Below are positions 24,178 to 37,830 of a DNA stretch of 64,000 nt, piece after piece. Both the position numbers and the translations under genes were made by a program. The stretch's first letter is position 1. Every line of letters begins with the position of its first letter. This DNA comes from Viscum album (lineage: Eukaryota; Streptophyta; Magnoliopsida; Santalales; Viscaceae): NCBI GenBank assembly GCA_963277665.1, contig CAUJRU010000138.1, forward strand, positions 1-64,000, in the 5' to 3' direction. The notes below the pieces were generated by a model, which was given only the letters and a program-made list of their open reading frames with translations, ran no database searches and was not told where the DNA came from.

Positions 24178-26960
24178 AAGGTTGCTTCGATATATTCAAA
24201 TATAATGGCCCCATTAGAAGATCATGAAATCAAGAATCAGCTTGAGGAATTAGAGATTAAAGTGTTTATCTGCCCAAGTATGTCACCTTGGGTATCGCCG
24301 ATATGGTTTTAAAAGAAATTTGATGGATTTTTTGGTTATTCAATGGTTATACAAATTTGAATAGTATTTTACTTAAGAAACAGTATCATCATCCACATAT
24401 CAATGTTTTTTTTCACTGATATAGGGTGTTTGTGTGTTGTCTAAGATAAATTTGAGACCATGTTACCATCATCGGACGGTTTGACCATTTCATATACCAT
24501 ATAACTATATTAAGGGTTATAGTGGATCATATGTGTTTATTTTGAATCAATTTCGGTGATTAATATTTTTTGAGGTGTTTTCCTTGTTGATTGACTGCTT
24601 TTTGCATGCATTTTGGGACTAGTTTTTGGATGTTTTTTTAGAAGACATCCTGTTGTCGCCCTAAACTCATGAAAATCACGCCGAACATAATTGTATCCTC
24701 TTTTTTTCACTGAGATATAATCTTTTAAATGTTAATATATCATAGGGTAGATTCTTAATTGAAAATGTATATTTCCTAGATCACCGCATCTTCATGAATA
24801 ATGTGTTAGTGGGACAAGAAAAAGTGATTGTAATTGTATCTTGGGAGAGTCCCTACAATGTGATTTAAATCATAAGCTTCTATGATTTGGTTTTCTATTA
24901 CCAAAGGTTCATCAAGATCATATATCACTTTTAATAACCAAATTAGTTCTTGAATAATAATGGTGTCAAATATGAATCATATATAGTATGTGATAATTCC
25001 TTATAAGAGATGATGAACTTCTTGAGCACCACTCTGATATTGATCCTACCCGAGATGGGTAAGGATTAATTCGTGTATTGTGATTATTCATGGGTCAATA
25101 ATGGAGAAATATTAAAGTTGGGAGATCGATTCATGATATATGGTCCTTGAAAGATGAGTCAAAATGAATGAAATATTCATTTGTGTAACATTTAGTTGTT
25201 TTCGGTGTTTTTTTAATTTATGTATTGTACTCAATACCAACTATAAGAAAGGATTATCTTATATACCGACCAGGAATTCTTGATGTACATCATTTTAAAT
25301 TGAGAATTGAACCTCTGAAAATTAATAATGGATGAGTATATTCATTCTCTGAATTTTGAGTTAGGCTATACAGTGTTAATTCGTAATAGTGTTTCCTATT
25401 CCTTAAATAGAAAGACACATACTCCGAAAGTTCTATATTCTATTTCTATCTGGAAGGTGATGTATTGGTTCACTAAGATCCAAAAATATGACAAATATGG
25501 GTGGGTACAGATGACACTCACATCCACAATTGTTTAGTCAATACTTCGAAACTGGATCAAGGAGTGATATAATGAGAAAAATGAGATTTTTATGTTGTTG
25601 GAAAGTCTCTATGATGGGAGGAACCATCTTAATGGAAATTCGATGGTAATGAGGCCATTTTGGTTTTTTGGATGTGTTGTTGTTCCTCTTTGTATGTGAG
25701 AAGATATAATTAATTATATACATGCCTAAAAGTGGGTGGTTAATCCTACATAAACAAAAATGTATCATGATATTTGTAGATAGTATTGCTGGACAAGGAT
25801 GAAGGATGAGGTGTAGGTTTTGTGGAATGGTGATACACATATCACCTTGTGAAGGCCATGAATCAATATCCTTGTGGTATGTTAAATATTCTTCCCATTA
25901 TGAAATGTATGTGGGATGATTTCCCCATGGACATGGTGGTAGGTCAACTTAGGACACTATAAGAAGGTTATGTGGCATGGGTTATTTTCAATCTGTTGAT
26001 AAAGGTGGAACAATTTTTTCGATTTGAGAAAAATACAACAGTCTTTTCTGTTAAATGAATATGTGTGATATGATAAGACTATATGGGTTCCATGGAATAT
26101 TACTTCATATCATGATCGATATTTTACATCAACCTTCTAAAAAGGCATGAAGAAGGAGAATGGTGACATGTTACTTCTGAATACTGCTTCCACCTGCAAA
26201 TATAAAAGAAATGTGAGCATACAACCCAAGTGCTAGAGGACATGTCCAAAGAATGTGTCATGTATAATATTGATAAATGGTGAAATTACATGGGGATTGT
26301 TGATTTCTAAATGAATAATAGATTCTAGGAGACTATTTACATGGAACCATATGTGGAACTCTATAGTAGGACATATAGATCTATATTTTGTTGGATAGTG
26401 GTAGGGAAATCATAGTTGCTGGGACCAAGTCTCATGCTGGAGACATCATATCTATTTTAGTTGATTCATTATGGTGTTGTTATGAATCATAGTAGGAATA
26501 AGTCATATACAAATCAATATCATATTCCTTTCATGTTTCCAGTGGGTGATCATATGTTCCTTTTAGAGTCTCTATGGTTATATCACTATCAGATTCCAAA
26601 TCATGGAATGATGTTACACATTTATTTGTGGGTATTAGAGACTGTATTGATTATCGAAATGGTGGAAAATTTATTTGGTTATACAAAATGGTATAGTGGA
26701 ACACATTATATTTTTCATGTAAAATAACATTAGTATTATATACCAAAATATTATCATGCAATTGATGTTGATGATGTAGACCTTGAGGATGATACATTAT
26801 TTGAGGATTAAATAGTTCATATTGTGGGTCATAGTGATAAAATTTTATAGGGAAATAATCTTCCATTGTTTGAGTGTAATGTAAGAAATGTAAAATTTAG
26901 TTTGAAACATTTTATAGGGAGATAGATATTCATTCCTAATAGAGTGAAATATTTACCTTG
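24178..26960 (+). pseudogene. Relic pol (RT, RNase H, integrase, chromo tail) of gypsy element E
   Basis: Pol begins at the PYRMAP motif (MAPLED, 24205) and continues through QLEELEIKVFICPSMSPW. RT ends near GQEKVIVIVSWESP (24811-24860). RNase H keeps VYCDYSW at 25074, with the catalytic Asp present, and LYTDQEFLMYI near 25260. NRKTHTP (within 25328-25537) is the end of the RNase H linker (A-L-S-R-K-T). Integrase shows TKMYHDI near 25760, TSTF-KGMKKENGDM near 26130-26165 and a ruined HPQTDGQ region. SYTNQYH then VGDHMFLL (26542-26565) and DVDDVDLEDDT (26764-26796) complete the C-terminal domain. The tail to 26960 fits a chromodomain-like end. Many stops; gag, protease and the 5' LTR are not found upstream. 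Confidence 0.75.
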
Positions 26961-27006
26961 GGAACATTTTGTTGCTTTGGAGTGCATCTCAAAGATGAGC
27001 AATTAT

Positions 27007-27019
27007 ATGGTGGGGAATT
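27007..27019 (+). other. Polypurine tract of element E
   Basis: ATGGTGGGGAATT precedes TGTAAGTTACC and lies about 45 bases past the decayed pol end. It is the standard position and sequence for a gypsy plus-strand primer. Confidence 0.65.
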
Positions 27020-29650
27020 TGTAAGTTACCGATCATATTATGAAGTGTGTTACATTTATATTTTGGTTGACACATTTTAATTTGGATAATTTATTATTTA
27101 TCAAGAATACATAGATATTCTAGAGGTTCGGTACATGATAAAGGAAGAAAACATGATACTCTTGGTATGATGAGTGGTTTTTATTGGATTATTAGTAATT
27201 GTGCACCTCAACCATGAAGCATGTTGGGGTAGGGTTCATTGTTGAAAAACCATGAAAGGGGGACCCTAAAAACTACGGAAATTTTAATAGAGCCATTTCA
27301 TATAGTTGTGGTACGGTATTCTAAAACTTCTATGCTCCAAGGAGACATTGTGACCTAGTCCCTTCTAAGGAAGAGGGTTGATCATTATTGTTGCACAGTT
27401 TGGATAACTGTGGGGGAAATTATAACATCATATTAATGGGGGTAAATTTCAAATTTTTTCCAATGAGACTTTACAGTTATAAACTAATTTTTACACCATC
27501 CCACCATACCAACACATATGTGATAATCCTATATATAATATGCATCCAAGAGTCGGTTATCACTCGAATCATGACCATTTGGATTTTGTATGAGAGTGAA
27601 TCAATTCCCATGGTGGGTATATCACTTATCTTACCTATAATTTTATGAATATGGATTTTGTAGTTGTTCTCATCAATTTGAATCCTTGATCCTATTTTTT
27701 ATAAAACGTCTCATTTTTTCATTGATGGTATTTTGAGTTTATATTAACTGATATAGTTAAGTGAGAATTCATATATGAAAATAAGGATAGTGGTCTTGAT
27801 GTTATATATCATATTCTTGATTCCCTATTTTAATATGTATGTGGTTCTTTTGTAGTAATTTATTTTTTTCCATTTTGTTCCCATGTTAGGAAATATTAAC
27901 TGGGTTAATATAATGATGAATTGATACAATCCTAGTCCCCTTCAGATCCAATGAGGATGAGTACAGTAGAACTATGGACAACCATAGGGTGGACCACTTT
28001 GATAAGCATAAAATATTTATTTGTTAAATGTTAAATTGTGGGTTTATGATATTAATGAAATGGTAAGTTTCATTTACCATGTAATATGAACAGATGGGAT
28101 GATTTTATTAGCTTAATGAATTACATATTTGATGATTTTTAATGGGATATATGGTAAAATTTGTTAATGGGGTATGGAATATTTGTTAAAGTGCATGGAA
28201 GTGGTGATAAAAACATGTAACGTGTTAAAAATGTTAAAATAGAATGATTTTGGGAATTGATAACTTGATGCTGGTAAAGAACCAATGAAATAGTGAAGCA
28301 TTTTCATTTTAATTATTCAAATTTTTAATTATGATGATGCAATGTGATTGTGTTATATGGTATAGGGATTTTGGATTAATGCTTCACTTCTGTGGGTGGG
28401 CTAGAATTATTCCCTAGGTGCAGCTTTTCCTATTATATATTCACATGATGGATTGATTCTCTTGAACTTAAAGGTATTGATATCAAATTCAGTTTCATGG
28501 TTGGGATGGTTGGACATGGAGTTCTAAATCCATGTTAGATTCATGGAATGAGTCTCTATCTTTTTTGACTAGTAACCCCTTACAGAACAAGGCTCAGATG
28601 AATGGATCAGTCAGAATATGGTTTGATGAGGTTAGGTAAAAAAATTAACAAGGGAATTAAATTAATTGATTTAATAAAATATAAATATTGTAATATTTTT
28701 TATATGTTTCATTATTACCTATATTTATTCATAAACTGTATTAAACTAGATATTTTGAATACACTGTCGGTGGTGACCAATTTAGTAGTACATAGACAAT
28801 GCTTGGGCCACCATTAAGTACCTATGTAGCCTTCATGGATGATTTTTAGGATAAATTAAAGGCCCATATTCATGATGGATGATTTGGGGATTAACGATGT
28901 GTATCGATGTGGGTACAAGTTAGGATATCAAGATTTATTTTTCATATTTCTCAAATTGCCTTTATTCTGTGTTTCCTATTTCGTTGGTACTATAATAGAT
29001 GGCATGGAATATTAACTATTTGGTTACATGTACCAAATTTTGTTAATTTTTATGGGTAATGTAAGATTATATTTTATGTTGTTTCTATTAGTTATTGTTT
29101 TACATTTTTTGGATAACTATGATAATGATTTTATAACCTCCACTTACGTTTCACTAGACCCTTTTCACGAGTTGGCTGCATCTTGGATATATGGAGGCAT
29201 TCGTGAGGACATGTAATGAACCAGCATATGGCACTGGTTAGTGGATTTTGTCGACGGATGTTATAATTGATATTGATATGGAGAATTTATGATTATTGAT
29301 TAACCTAGAACGAATTAATGATTTTATGAAAATGTTTTTAATGTTATAATTTAAGGTGTTTAGATCATTTTTTCATTTATGGAATTAATCCAATAATATA
29401 TGTTTTATTTATGGAATAAATAAATCTGCATGCCATCAATATTTTTTATGTTAATTTAGTTTATTAACATGTTTGAATAGAATACATATTGAAGGTATTC
29501 AATTTTTTTGTATCTGACAATAGAGATCTATATTATGATATTTCTAATATTATTGTTATATTGATTTTGGGAATTTTGGTTGCCCTTTTTTTAAATTTTA
29601 TAATTTTTGAGGGTTATTAATTTTAATCATTTATAAAAATAATTAAATTG
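27020..29650 (+). repeat. 3' LTR of element E (end not located)
   Basis: It starts TGTAAGTTACC at the polypurine tract. The following 2.6 kb is non-coding, with short open frames (27388-27648, 28602-28817, 29028-29216) that carry no family signature. No matching copy was found upstream of E's pol, so the element is truncated or its 5' LTR is unrecognisable. The right limit is set only by the return of pol sequence (relic D) near 29800. Confidence 0.45.
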
Positions 29651-29799
29651 AAAAATGGATGAGTTTTTAAATATTAATTTATTATTTCATTATTTGAATA
29701 TGTATACATATTGCATAATATTGGAACATAATTTTCTATTTTATGATTAATGGTATGAAGTTTCATTATTTTTTTGATCTTATGGTTTATTAGAATATA

Positions 29800-30250
29800 A
29801 CCTCAGTTCATTATGAATGAAAAATTCATCATGACTTTTAATTTCATGTAGTGAGTTATAAATTTGAAATAGATTGATGAAAAATCAAAGGATGTAATTA
29901 GTATTATGATATAAAGGAATTTTGAGCTATATATATATCAACCCTTTTAAAAATATTGATTTTATTAATTCCATATCATGCATCATGGTGCTTCAATCAA
30001 TCCATTATTTGGATTATAATGTGATCAATAAATTTCTCATGAGGAAGTACATTCCAAATCCATCACATGTATTTACCAAATATGTCCTACCACTGGAGAA
30101 TGATCTTTCTTATGATGAATAACTATTTTAGTATTTGTATCATACTAATAAAATACTAGGAAATAAGATAACTCAAGATGTCAATGTTTTTTATGAAACC
30201 TCTCGATTGAGTAAGCTTCATGGGATCCATAGGATGTAATAAGGATATAT
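29800..30250 (+). pseudogene. Relic C-terminal end of pol, gypsy element D
   Basis: Only the last part of integrase is present. Residues around IKGC near 29889 match M-K-G-V, and YINPFKNID (29936-29962) matches Y-I-G-P-F-x-I. MRKYIPNPSHVF (30039-30074) is an almost unchanged copy of the plant gypsy L-R-K-Y-x-P-D-P-S-H-V signature, and NDLSYDE follows (30099-30119). The reading IE-ASWDP-DVIR near 30205-30245 matches the chromodomain-like E-A-T-W-E-x-E-D. It lies just downstream of element E's LTR, so E probably inserted into or next to D. The rest of D's coding region is not seen. Confidence 0.7.
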
Positions 30251-30304
30251 ATTTAATATTTTTATTCACCAAAGTGAAATAATTTCGTTGTTGAAATTCG
30301 TTTT

Positions 30305-30320
30305 ATGGGGGAAAAGAGAT
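30305..30320 (+). other. Polypurine tract of element D
   Basis: ATGGGGGAAAAGAGAT follows GAAATTCG, as in the gypsy arrangement of an acidic GAGGACGAAATT stretch and then purines. It is placed about 60 bases after the pol end. Confidence 0.55.
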
Positions 30321-31967
30321 TTTATGAAATAATGGGTTTTCTGATAAATGTAATGTTTTTGATATCATCCATTACATCCAACTTTGAGTTTATATAAATC
30401 ATGACATACTATTAAATAATATTATATATTATGATATTAATCTATTAGACATTAGAATGGTGGGTATTAATATGATTAAATTAATTACTAAAATATAAGG
30501 TTTCAAATATTTATAAAATGAATTCTTTTTACCAATTAATTAAAAATATAAATTAAAGAAAACATTTTAAAATAAATGATATCTTTTTTCTGAAAGACTG
30601 TTTTAAAGAAATTAATTTCTATAAATATATTAATTAAAAAACATCTGATTTTAATTTTGATTAAATTTTTATATTATATAATCAATAATTTTAAAATTAT
30701 TCTTATTATATGTTTTCTTGGCCTGAGATATGAATTAAACCAATTTTACAGTTAATAACTCTAGTTTAAGACAAACTGTTTTATATATTATATGAACTTA
30801 TTTTCAAATTAACTTTTTCAAATTTAAGAATCAAATATTGGAAAAATTAAATTCTATTAGAAAAAAATCATACAAAAATTTACCCATTGTAATATTTTGT
30901 TAATTTTCTAATTGATAATGTTTTATGTGAATACTGAAATATAAGGGTTTTTATTAAGAATTTTCTTTTCATTGAAATAATTTAATATTATTAAAATTTG
31001 TATTAATATGGTTTTATAGGAAAACTTTTTTCAATTATATTTTTAATATTCCATTTTATGCCAATTTAATTAATTTTATATTGAATTTTTATATAAAAAT
31101 GTTTACATGTTTTGATGATTTCCTCATTTGAAACTGGATTCAACATCTTGTCAGTGGGATTAATTTTAAATAATATTATTCCACTAATTATAATATAATT
31201 TTGAAAAATATATCAAATATTTTTCATCATAAAAAATATTATTATAGAATATGGTCAACTTAATTTTTTTTAAAATTATTTATAAAATATATAATAACTA
31301 ATTACCATGATAATGGTTAAAACCAGTTTATTAGTGAGTTAATCTAAAAATATAAGGAATAAAATGAACAAGAAACTTATCTGAACAACATTTTATGAAA
31401 CTATTTAGACTTTATTACCTATAATTTTTGACAATTTTTTATTTTCTATCCTTTTATAATGATAATTAAGTGATTACATTTTTATTCTTTTAAAAAATAC
31501 ATTATGGGTCTTCTAACCCACTTCTAAAATGTCACCATTCTCTTCTCCACATAACATTTAAAAATACATTTGGATACTAAAATACCGAAGAAATATATTT
31601 TCTAATTACCCTCCGACATATTTTTTCCTTGTTTTTATTATTCACCACTTCTATAAATGTTTTAGTTATAAAAATAAATAGTTTTTCCAATGACGAGGTA
31701 AAATTCATAAACATGTGTCCTTGTTTTATTTAAAATTAAACATAATTTCAAAATTCTTAAAATATAATTATTTTAATCAATTATAATATAAAATATTTGT
31801 AGGTCTCATTAGGTAAATATAATTCCAACATATATCTCATCTTCAATCAAATAGAAATCGAAACTACTGATCATGTGTTGTATTAAATATCGCCTTAGGA
31901 AATGATGAAAATATTTTTCAATAACAACCTCCCAATAAATGGATTTCATGAAGGATTTATTAGATAT

Positions 31968-31987
31968 AATATATATATATATATATA
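31968..31987 (+). repeat. (TA)n microsatellite
   Basis: About ten TA units, inside D's LTR. Confidence 0.85.
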
Positions 31988-32511
31988 ACTAATATACCAT
32001 TGAAATTATAATATCACATCTATGTTGATACATCCAAACCTATTAAAAAATAACAACATTACTCATGTGTACGGTGGACTACCATTTCATGAACTATTGT
32101 GGTGTGTTTTTTATCAACTTATTAATTAGATGAAAATAAGGAAATATTTAATAAAAATATATTATATTTGTAAAATAATTATATTCATTAATTATTATAT
32201 CAAAAATTCAGTCTTACAGTCCATTCTGTGGGGGATATGATTACATAGCTTGTGAGTATTGTGTACTAATGCCTAGTGAAGCGATGTGATTCATTTTTCA
32301 TGTAATATTTTCAATGAAGGAAATGAGGATAACTTTAATTAAAATATATTATAGAAATGAGATAAAAAGGGTAATTTTGGGGTCTAATATTAATTAATTG
32401 TCTTTCATTTCTTCCGATAAGAGAATATGAAAATAACATTTATGTGTGTGTATGGCCTACCAAACCAATGTATAGTGTATTTCATTTTATATTGGAAAAT
32501 ATTTTGTACAA

Positions 32512-32534
32512 ATATATATATATATATATATATA
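32512..32534 (+). repeat. (TA)n microsatellite
   Basis: About eleven TA units, followed by further TA-rich sequence. Confidence 0.85.
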
Positions 32535-32920
32535 ATAAATATATATGATATTTATATAATGGTTTACTTAATATATATAATGTAACCATGATAAATGTAA
32601 AAGGACTAAAAATAACAAATTTAAACATACATGGAAATCAAATAAATTGTTACCTAAAATACAAGTTTAATATGGAATTTTATTAAATTGATAAGATAAT
32701 TGATTATGTAAATAACATATTTTGTGATATATATGTCTGTGGTTCTACAATATATTTATAAATAAACTAAATTTATTTTAATGATGGTTCAAATGTTTAC
32801 GAAGGAAGTCTAGACTTAAATTAAATGAATTTTGTCTCAATTTTCCTTCGTTAACAGATATGATATTTTATCAAAATATTGTTTTAATGATGTGTATATA
32901 TAGACCCTTTAACATGATAT

Positions 32921-32939
32921 AATATATATATATATATAT
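32921..32939 (+). repeat. (TA)n microsatellite
   Basis: About nine TA units. Confidence 0.85.
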
Positions 32940-34640
32940 CTATTAATTACATTTAATTTTTCTTTTTATTTTATTTCTTATTTGTTCTTATGATTCATAT
33001 TATACGAAATTGTTAAGGGATTGATGATATAAACTCACTATTTATCAGGATTGATTCTGATTAAGCTATTGGTGGTGAAATATTACGATATATACCTCAA
33101 TAACAGAATGATTTTCCATCTACTTTTTTAATTTATAGAGAAAAATAAATTTCCTCTCGTTTTTCTCACATTATATGATAAGGAGTTCAAAAGTATGTTT
33201 TTAATAACAAATTACATCATTTCTATATTTAGTTGAAAGTTCATTTTTCAGTCTTATCATTATTTTATAAAAAAATTAAAAAATTTACTAATATTAAATA
33301 ATTCCATAAATTAATTTCCAATAATTATTATCATTTTATGATGAAAAATTGTTTAGTAATTTTCTTATCATTTCTTGAATGACGTACTATTGAATTATTT
33401 CTGATATTGTGAAAGGAATATTTTTTTAACTATTATATAGTGAATGGTATTTTCTATTATCATTCCCACTTATTGTGTTATAATTTTATTACTATGTGTG
33501 TATGGTAATATTCAAATAAAAAAATTATTTAGATGTTATATAAATCAATCTGTTTTAAAATTTCATTCCCAAAGTGGAATGGGTATTTTTTATAAGAAAT
33601 TATCCAACGGATATATTAGAATCATTTTTCATCAATGATAACAACCTATGATGTTACTAATGTTTTTATAGGAATTTTATCCAAGGATCACATTCATAAT
33701 ATTTTTTCATAATGGATTGTTATAATGATGAAATGATTTTTATGAAAAAAAATTTCTTCCATGATTTATTCAATGATAAAATGATTATCTACCCCACTTC
33801 ATCTTCAATGGGTTTTTATATTCTAACCTAATTAAAATATTATGAAACCTATTTCTTTTCAATTGGTTATAGTTTGATGAAATTTTTATGAAAACCATAT
33901 TTTCATATATTATAATATGATTAATGTTTTATGATCATTTAGAAAAAAAATGTATGATTTTCATTATATGATGGGTGGGGCTTATATCTCACTCAAATGC
34001 ATTAGGTAAAGAGAGATATATCATGAGATAAGTAGGACATTACCAGGGAGTGAATCTAGTTCACTATGGGGAATCATCAACTTTTATAGTATTGGGAGTA
34101 AGCATTCACTAATAAAATAGTTTGTGGAGTGAACTCATTCAACTTTTATATTTTTGAAAATGCTTCTTAATTTCTATGAAAATTTCATTCAATTTTTATG
34201 TGTGATCTATAAATCTATGTCTTATTATTGTGTTATGTTTTAATTGTTTATGTTATTTAATTACATTATTAATAATTTATTGGGAATTTTCATTACTTAT
34301 TCTATTACTAATGCATATGATATATGACATATATGGTATGGTATTATAATTTTATTCTCATTTTCACATACCCTTGTAGACATTTAATGTTGATATCTCC
34401 ATAGATTACCATTACAAAGTATCTTATATCACCATTTCGTATATTTAATTTCTAAGATGTTATAAAGAAAGGTAGTACATATGATATGTCTTAGAAATGT
34501 TCTAGTTATGAAAACGTATTTACTGATGATGTAGTTTAACTATGAAATAGATTTTTTATGTATCCAGGATTCTAATTTCCCTAGACCAAAATTATTCTGT
34601 CCTGGATTATTGAGTTATTTAATGAATATTCATCTACTAA

Positions 34641-37539
34641 TATGTAAATTCTATTTGTCAGAATTCATTATATTATTTCATCAAAGTCCATCATTATTCA
34701 TCAATTATGGATAATGGTGATTTTAAAATATGTTTTAATAAAATTACATCATTTTAAAATGGAACCCTATTAGCTTTTCCTTTTGTGTTACTTTTGAATT
34801 TCATTATAAAAGTATGAAACGTATTTTTTTGGTAACATTTATCATTTCATCAGCATTTAACAAGACAATGGGTTCATTTCATTATTATGATTGTTTTCAA
34901 TATATCATGGAAATTTCATATAATATCACATATAAATTGTTCTATAAATTTCCTATTTTTAAAATAATAATAATAAGAGATATTCATAATTATTATTATG
35001 AGGTAGATGAAAGTGATTTTGATTATAGTATCAAATGTCAATTGTTATGAGTGTTAGGAATGAAATGAAATAATAATTATATGTTTTCATGTTAATGTTT
35101 TATGAATAATTGATTATGATGGGTGTGACATGTATATAGTTATCTAATTCATATGGTAATGATTTAAACATTGGAGAAAAAATGTTAGATGAAACTCAGA
35201 AGTCTAGTCCTATTGGAAAGGTGATATAAAAAGTTTTATGAGTGAAATGGGAAAACATATATTCATATTATTCCTATTATTTAAATGTTTTTCAATTAAT
35301 ACTTGAACAAACCCTAATTTTACATGTTTTTATGTTCACAATGTTTATTTTTTTAAAATGAATAAAATTTAATGTGTCATCCTGTTTGTCATTGGACTAA
35401 TTGGTTAACCTTATTTTTGATCCATTACTCACCCTCATATGTCCATTACACATTTCAAAATGATATTATATATTTAATTGATGTGTATTAACTAATTTGT
35501 AGTTAATATATTGGTCATAACATCTTTTTAGTAACAAATAAAATTTGTGGTAAGTCAACCGTGTGTGTTAATTTAAAAAAAATTGTAAATGTTTTACTGT
35601 ATATATAAGTTTGAACACTATAATGTTTTGTTTTTCTAAATTATCAAAATCTCAAAATTTATTAGTTCAATTATGTTTTGGAAGTTCAAACCTTACAAAA
35701 AAATATGAAATTAAGTGTTGAGTTTGTATGGGGTATAATATATAATTTAAATTCTCATTGTAATGGTAGAATGATATAGATAAAAAAATTAATATATTTT
35801 GTCAAAATGTATGTGTATATCTTGACACTCACTAAAATGTATAATAACATTAGAAGTTAAATTTATTTTTATGTCTAATATATACTCAGTCTTTCTTAAT
35901 TGAGGGAATAGTCTTCAGATATGACATAAAAATCTTATCATGGTTAATAATAACCATCTACATGATAAAATAAACTAAAACTCAGCCTACTGTGATTTTG
36001 GTCAATATTCATGTTCGAAATGTATCAATGTATTAGGATTTATTTGTTAGATTACTAATTAATCTTATGTAATTGGTAAATTAATGATGCATTCCTTCCA
36101 TTTATACTAATAACATTAATTATGAAAATAATTTCAATATGCACATTAGGGTTATATAAAATAACTACCTTCATTCCTCATGAAGGAACTCTATAGATAT
36201 ATATGATTCCATACATATAATTGTATTAACAATTAATCACAACTTATTTCTCTCTATTTTGATAATTTTCCCATGAAATATTATGGTATTATATTGATTG
36301 GTTAATTATAACAATAAATTAATATTATTTTGTATATTCATAGAATACTCATACTAAAAAAATGAATTTTTATTTGAGGCTATATTTTTTAATCATAACA
36401 AAAATTTAAGAACATACTAAATAATCTATATACATACATGTTTTCCACAATTATTCATATTTCATTGAGATCATAATACATTCATGTTACATTCCAATCA
36501 CAAATCCATTCAAAACAGGAGCCATCAACGTGTAATAATTGTTACATCACTATATTTGTCTTTTTATATCAATATATAACACCAATTCAATCAACATGAA
36601 GTCTTATAATTAAATAATTCTACTAAAAACATTTATGAAGGATATATTTAATTAGAAAAAAAGTTGTTATCTATGAGAATAGAATTAATAATCCTTTAGT
36701 TCAATATGAATATTCCATCCAAATTTTATTTGTTTAAAATATTTCATATTATTATATACTAAAATTCATTTTATTAAAATTAATAACACCTAAAACAGAT
36801 TTTATGGATATAATTTTTTTAGATCATTGGAAACAAGTAGAACTATAACTCTTATATGAATTTATTATTATACCATTATAAAAAATATTATTTTAATAAG
36901 TTCATTTAATAAAAATGTTGATAAAGAAAACATAGATATGGTTCAAAATAGATTATTCTAGCATGAACTGATATATCATTCCCTATTTTAATAGTGTATT
37001 TAACGTTTTCTTTTTCACTAATAAGTTCATTATATTATTTTATAATATTTTTATACTTTATATTGGGATATTAAATTTTCATATATAAATGAAACTGTTT
37101 TTTATGTTTTTTGAGGATTATTTTCAATGTGGATTAATTAATTTTATTTTCATGTTGTCACTATGAAGAAAAAAATGTTTTGGTTAGTTCATGATTCTAT
37201 CATTTTAATGTATTAGTAATAATATAAATTCAATATTAGGGTTTTTAGTGCGTAAATGAGAGGTTTTATAGTATTAAAAATTTTAATCGTATGGTTGATA
37301 AATTAATTGAAAAATTATATTTCAACTCTAATTATTTATTGGTTTATATGTATTTAGTACCGCTCGATTTGAATTTATTTTTTTGGTGAATGAATGGGGT
37401 AGAGACAAAAAACACAAAAAACATTATTATGGGTGTTACCATTACAAATATTTTGGACAATAAGTATGTTTTTCTATTGATGGTAGAGCATTCTCTTATT
37501 ATCATTATTAATGTTATTATTTATCATCGAGACTGACAT
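34641..37539. other. AT-rich DNA, no gene recognised
   Basis: Long A and T runs and many stops in all frames. The short open frame at 34814-35050 has no family signature. By position it may hold the unreadable RNase H/integrase start of minus-strand relic F, but I could not confirm any motif. Confidence 0.4.
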
Positions 37540-37830
37540 CAATGTTACGAATTATAAATAATTATTAGTTCCAAAAATTATATTATTAATTATTTTCAAA
37601 AAAAAATTGCTTTTAAGGGTTTAACGGTAACTAAAAAAATATAAATATTTTAAACTTATTAGCATAGATAAGCTATACCAATAACACTTTGAATTATTTT
37701 GGATGTGAATCTTATAAATGATCTAAATAATAAAAAATTGACTCCAATTTATATCCGTATTAATAATATCCCTTAATAATTAATACCTCTAGTCATAGGT
37801 CTTATAGTATACAACTATATTTATGTTTAC
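37540..37830 (-). pseudogene. Relic reverse transcriptase fragment of minus-strand element F
   Basis: On the minus strand the reading LEVLIIKGYY resembles L-N-x-V-T-I-K-N-x-Y before the P-R-I-D-x-L motif. DHL-DSHPK resembles D-L-R-S-G-Y-H-Q, and KIFIF(F/L)V resembles H-Y-E-F-L-V, in the right order and spacing for a gypsy palm domain. All catalytic context is ruined. It supports the idea that F is one element split by later insertions. Confidence 0.4.

Larger units (their letters stand above)
30321..34640 (+). repeat. 3' LTR of element D, same family as the gag-only element's LTR
   Basis: Landmarks of the 3896-7653 LTR recur in order and at similar spacing. At 32436-32485 TGTGTGTATGGCCTACC and then GTGTATTTCATTT match 5976-6024 (CGTACGTACGGCTTACC, then GTGCATTTCATTT). 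At 33970-34040 GATGGGTGGGGCTTATATC, GCATTAGGTA and CATGAGATAAGTAG match 6984-7040 (GACGGGTGGAGCCCGCTATAG, GCATCGGTAGG, CATGAGACAACTAG). At 34522 GATGATGTAGTTTAAC matches TATGATGTAATGTAACG at 7511. The changes are mostly C to T and G to A. Three TA microsatellites lie within. The end is estimated. Confidence 0.55.
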
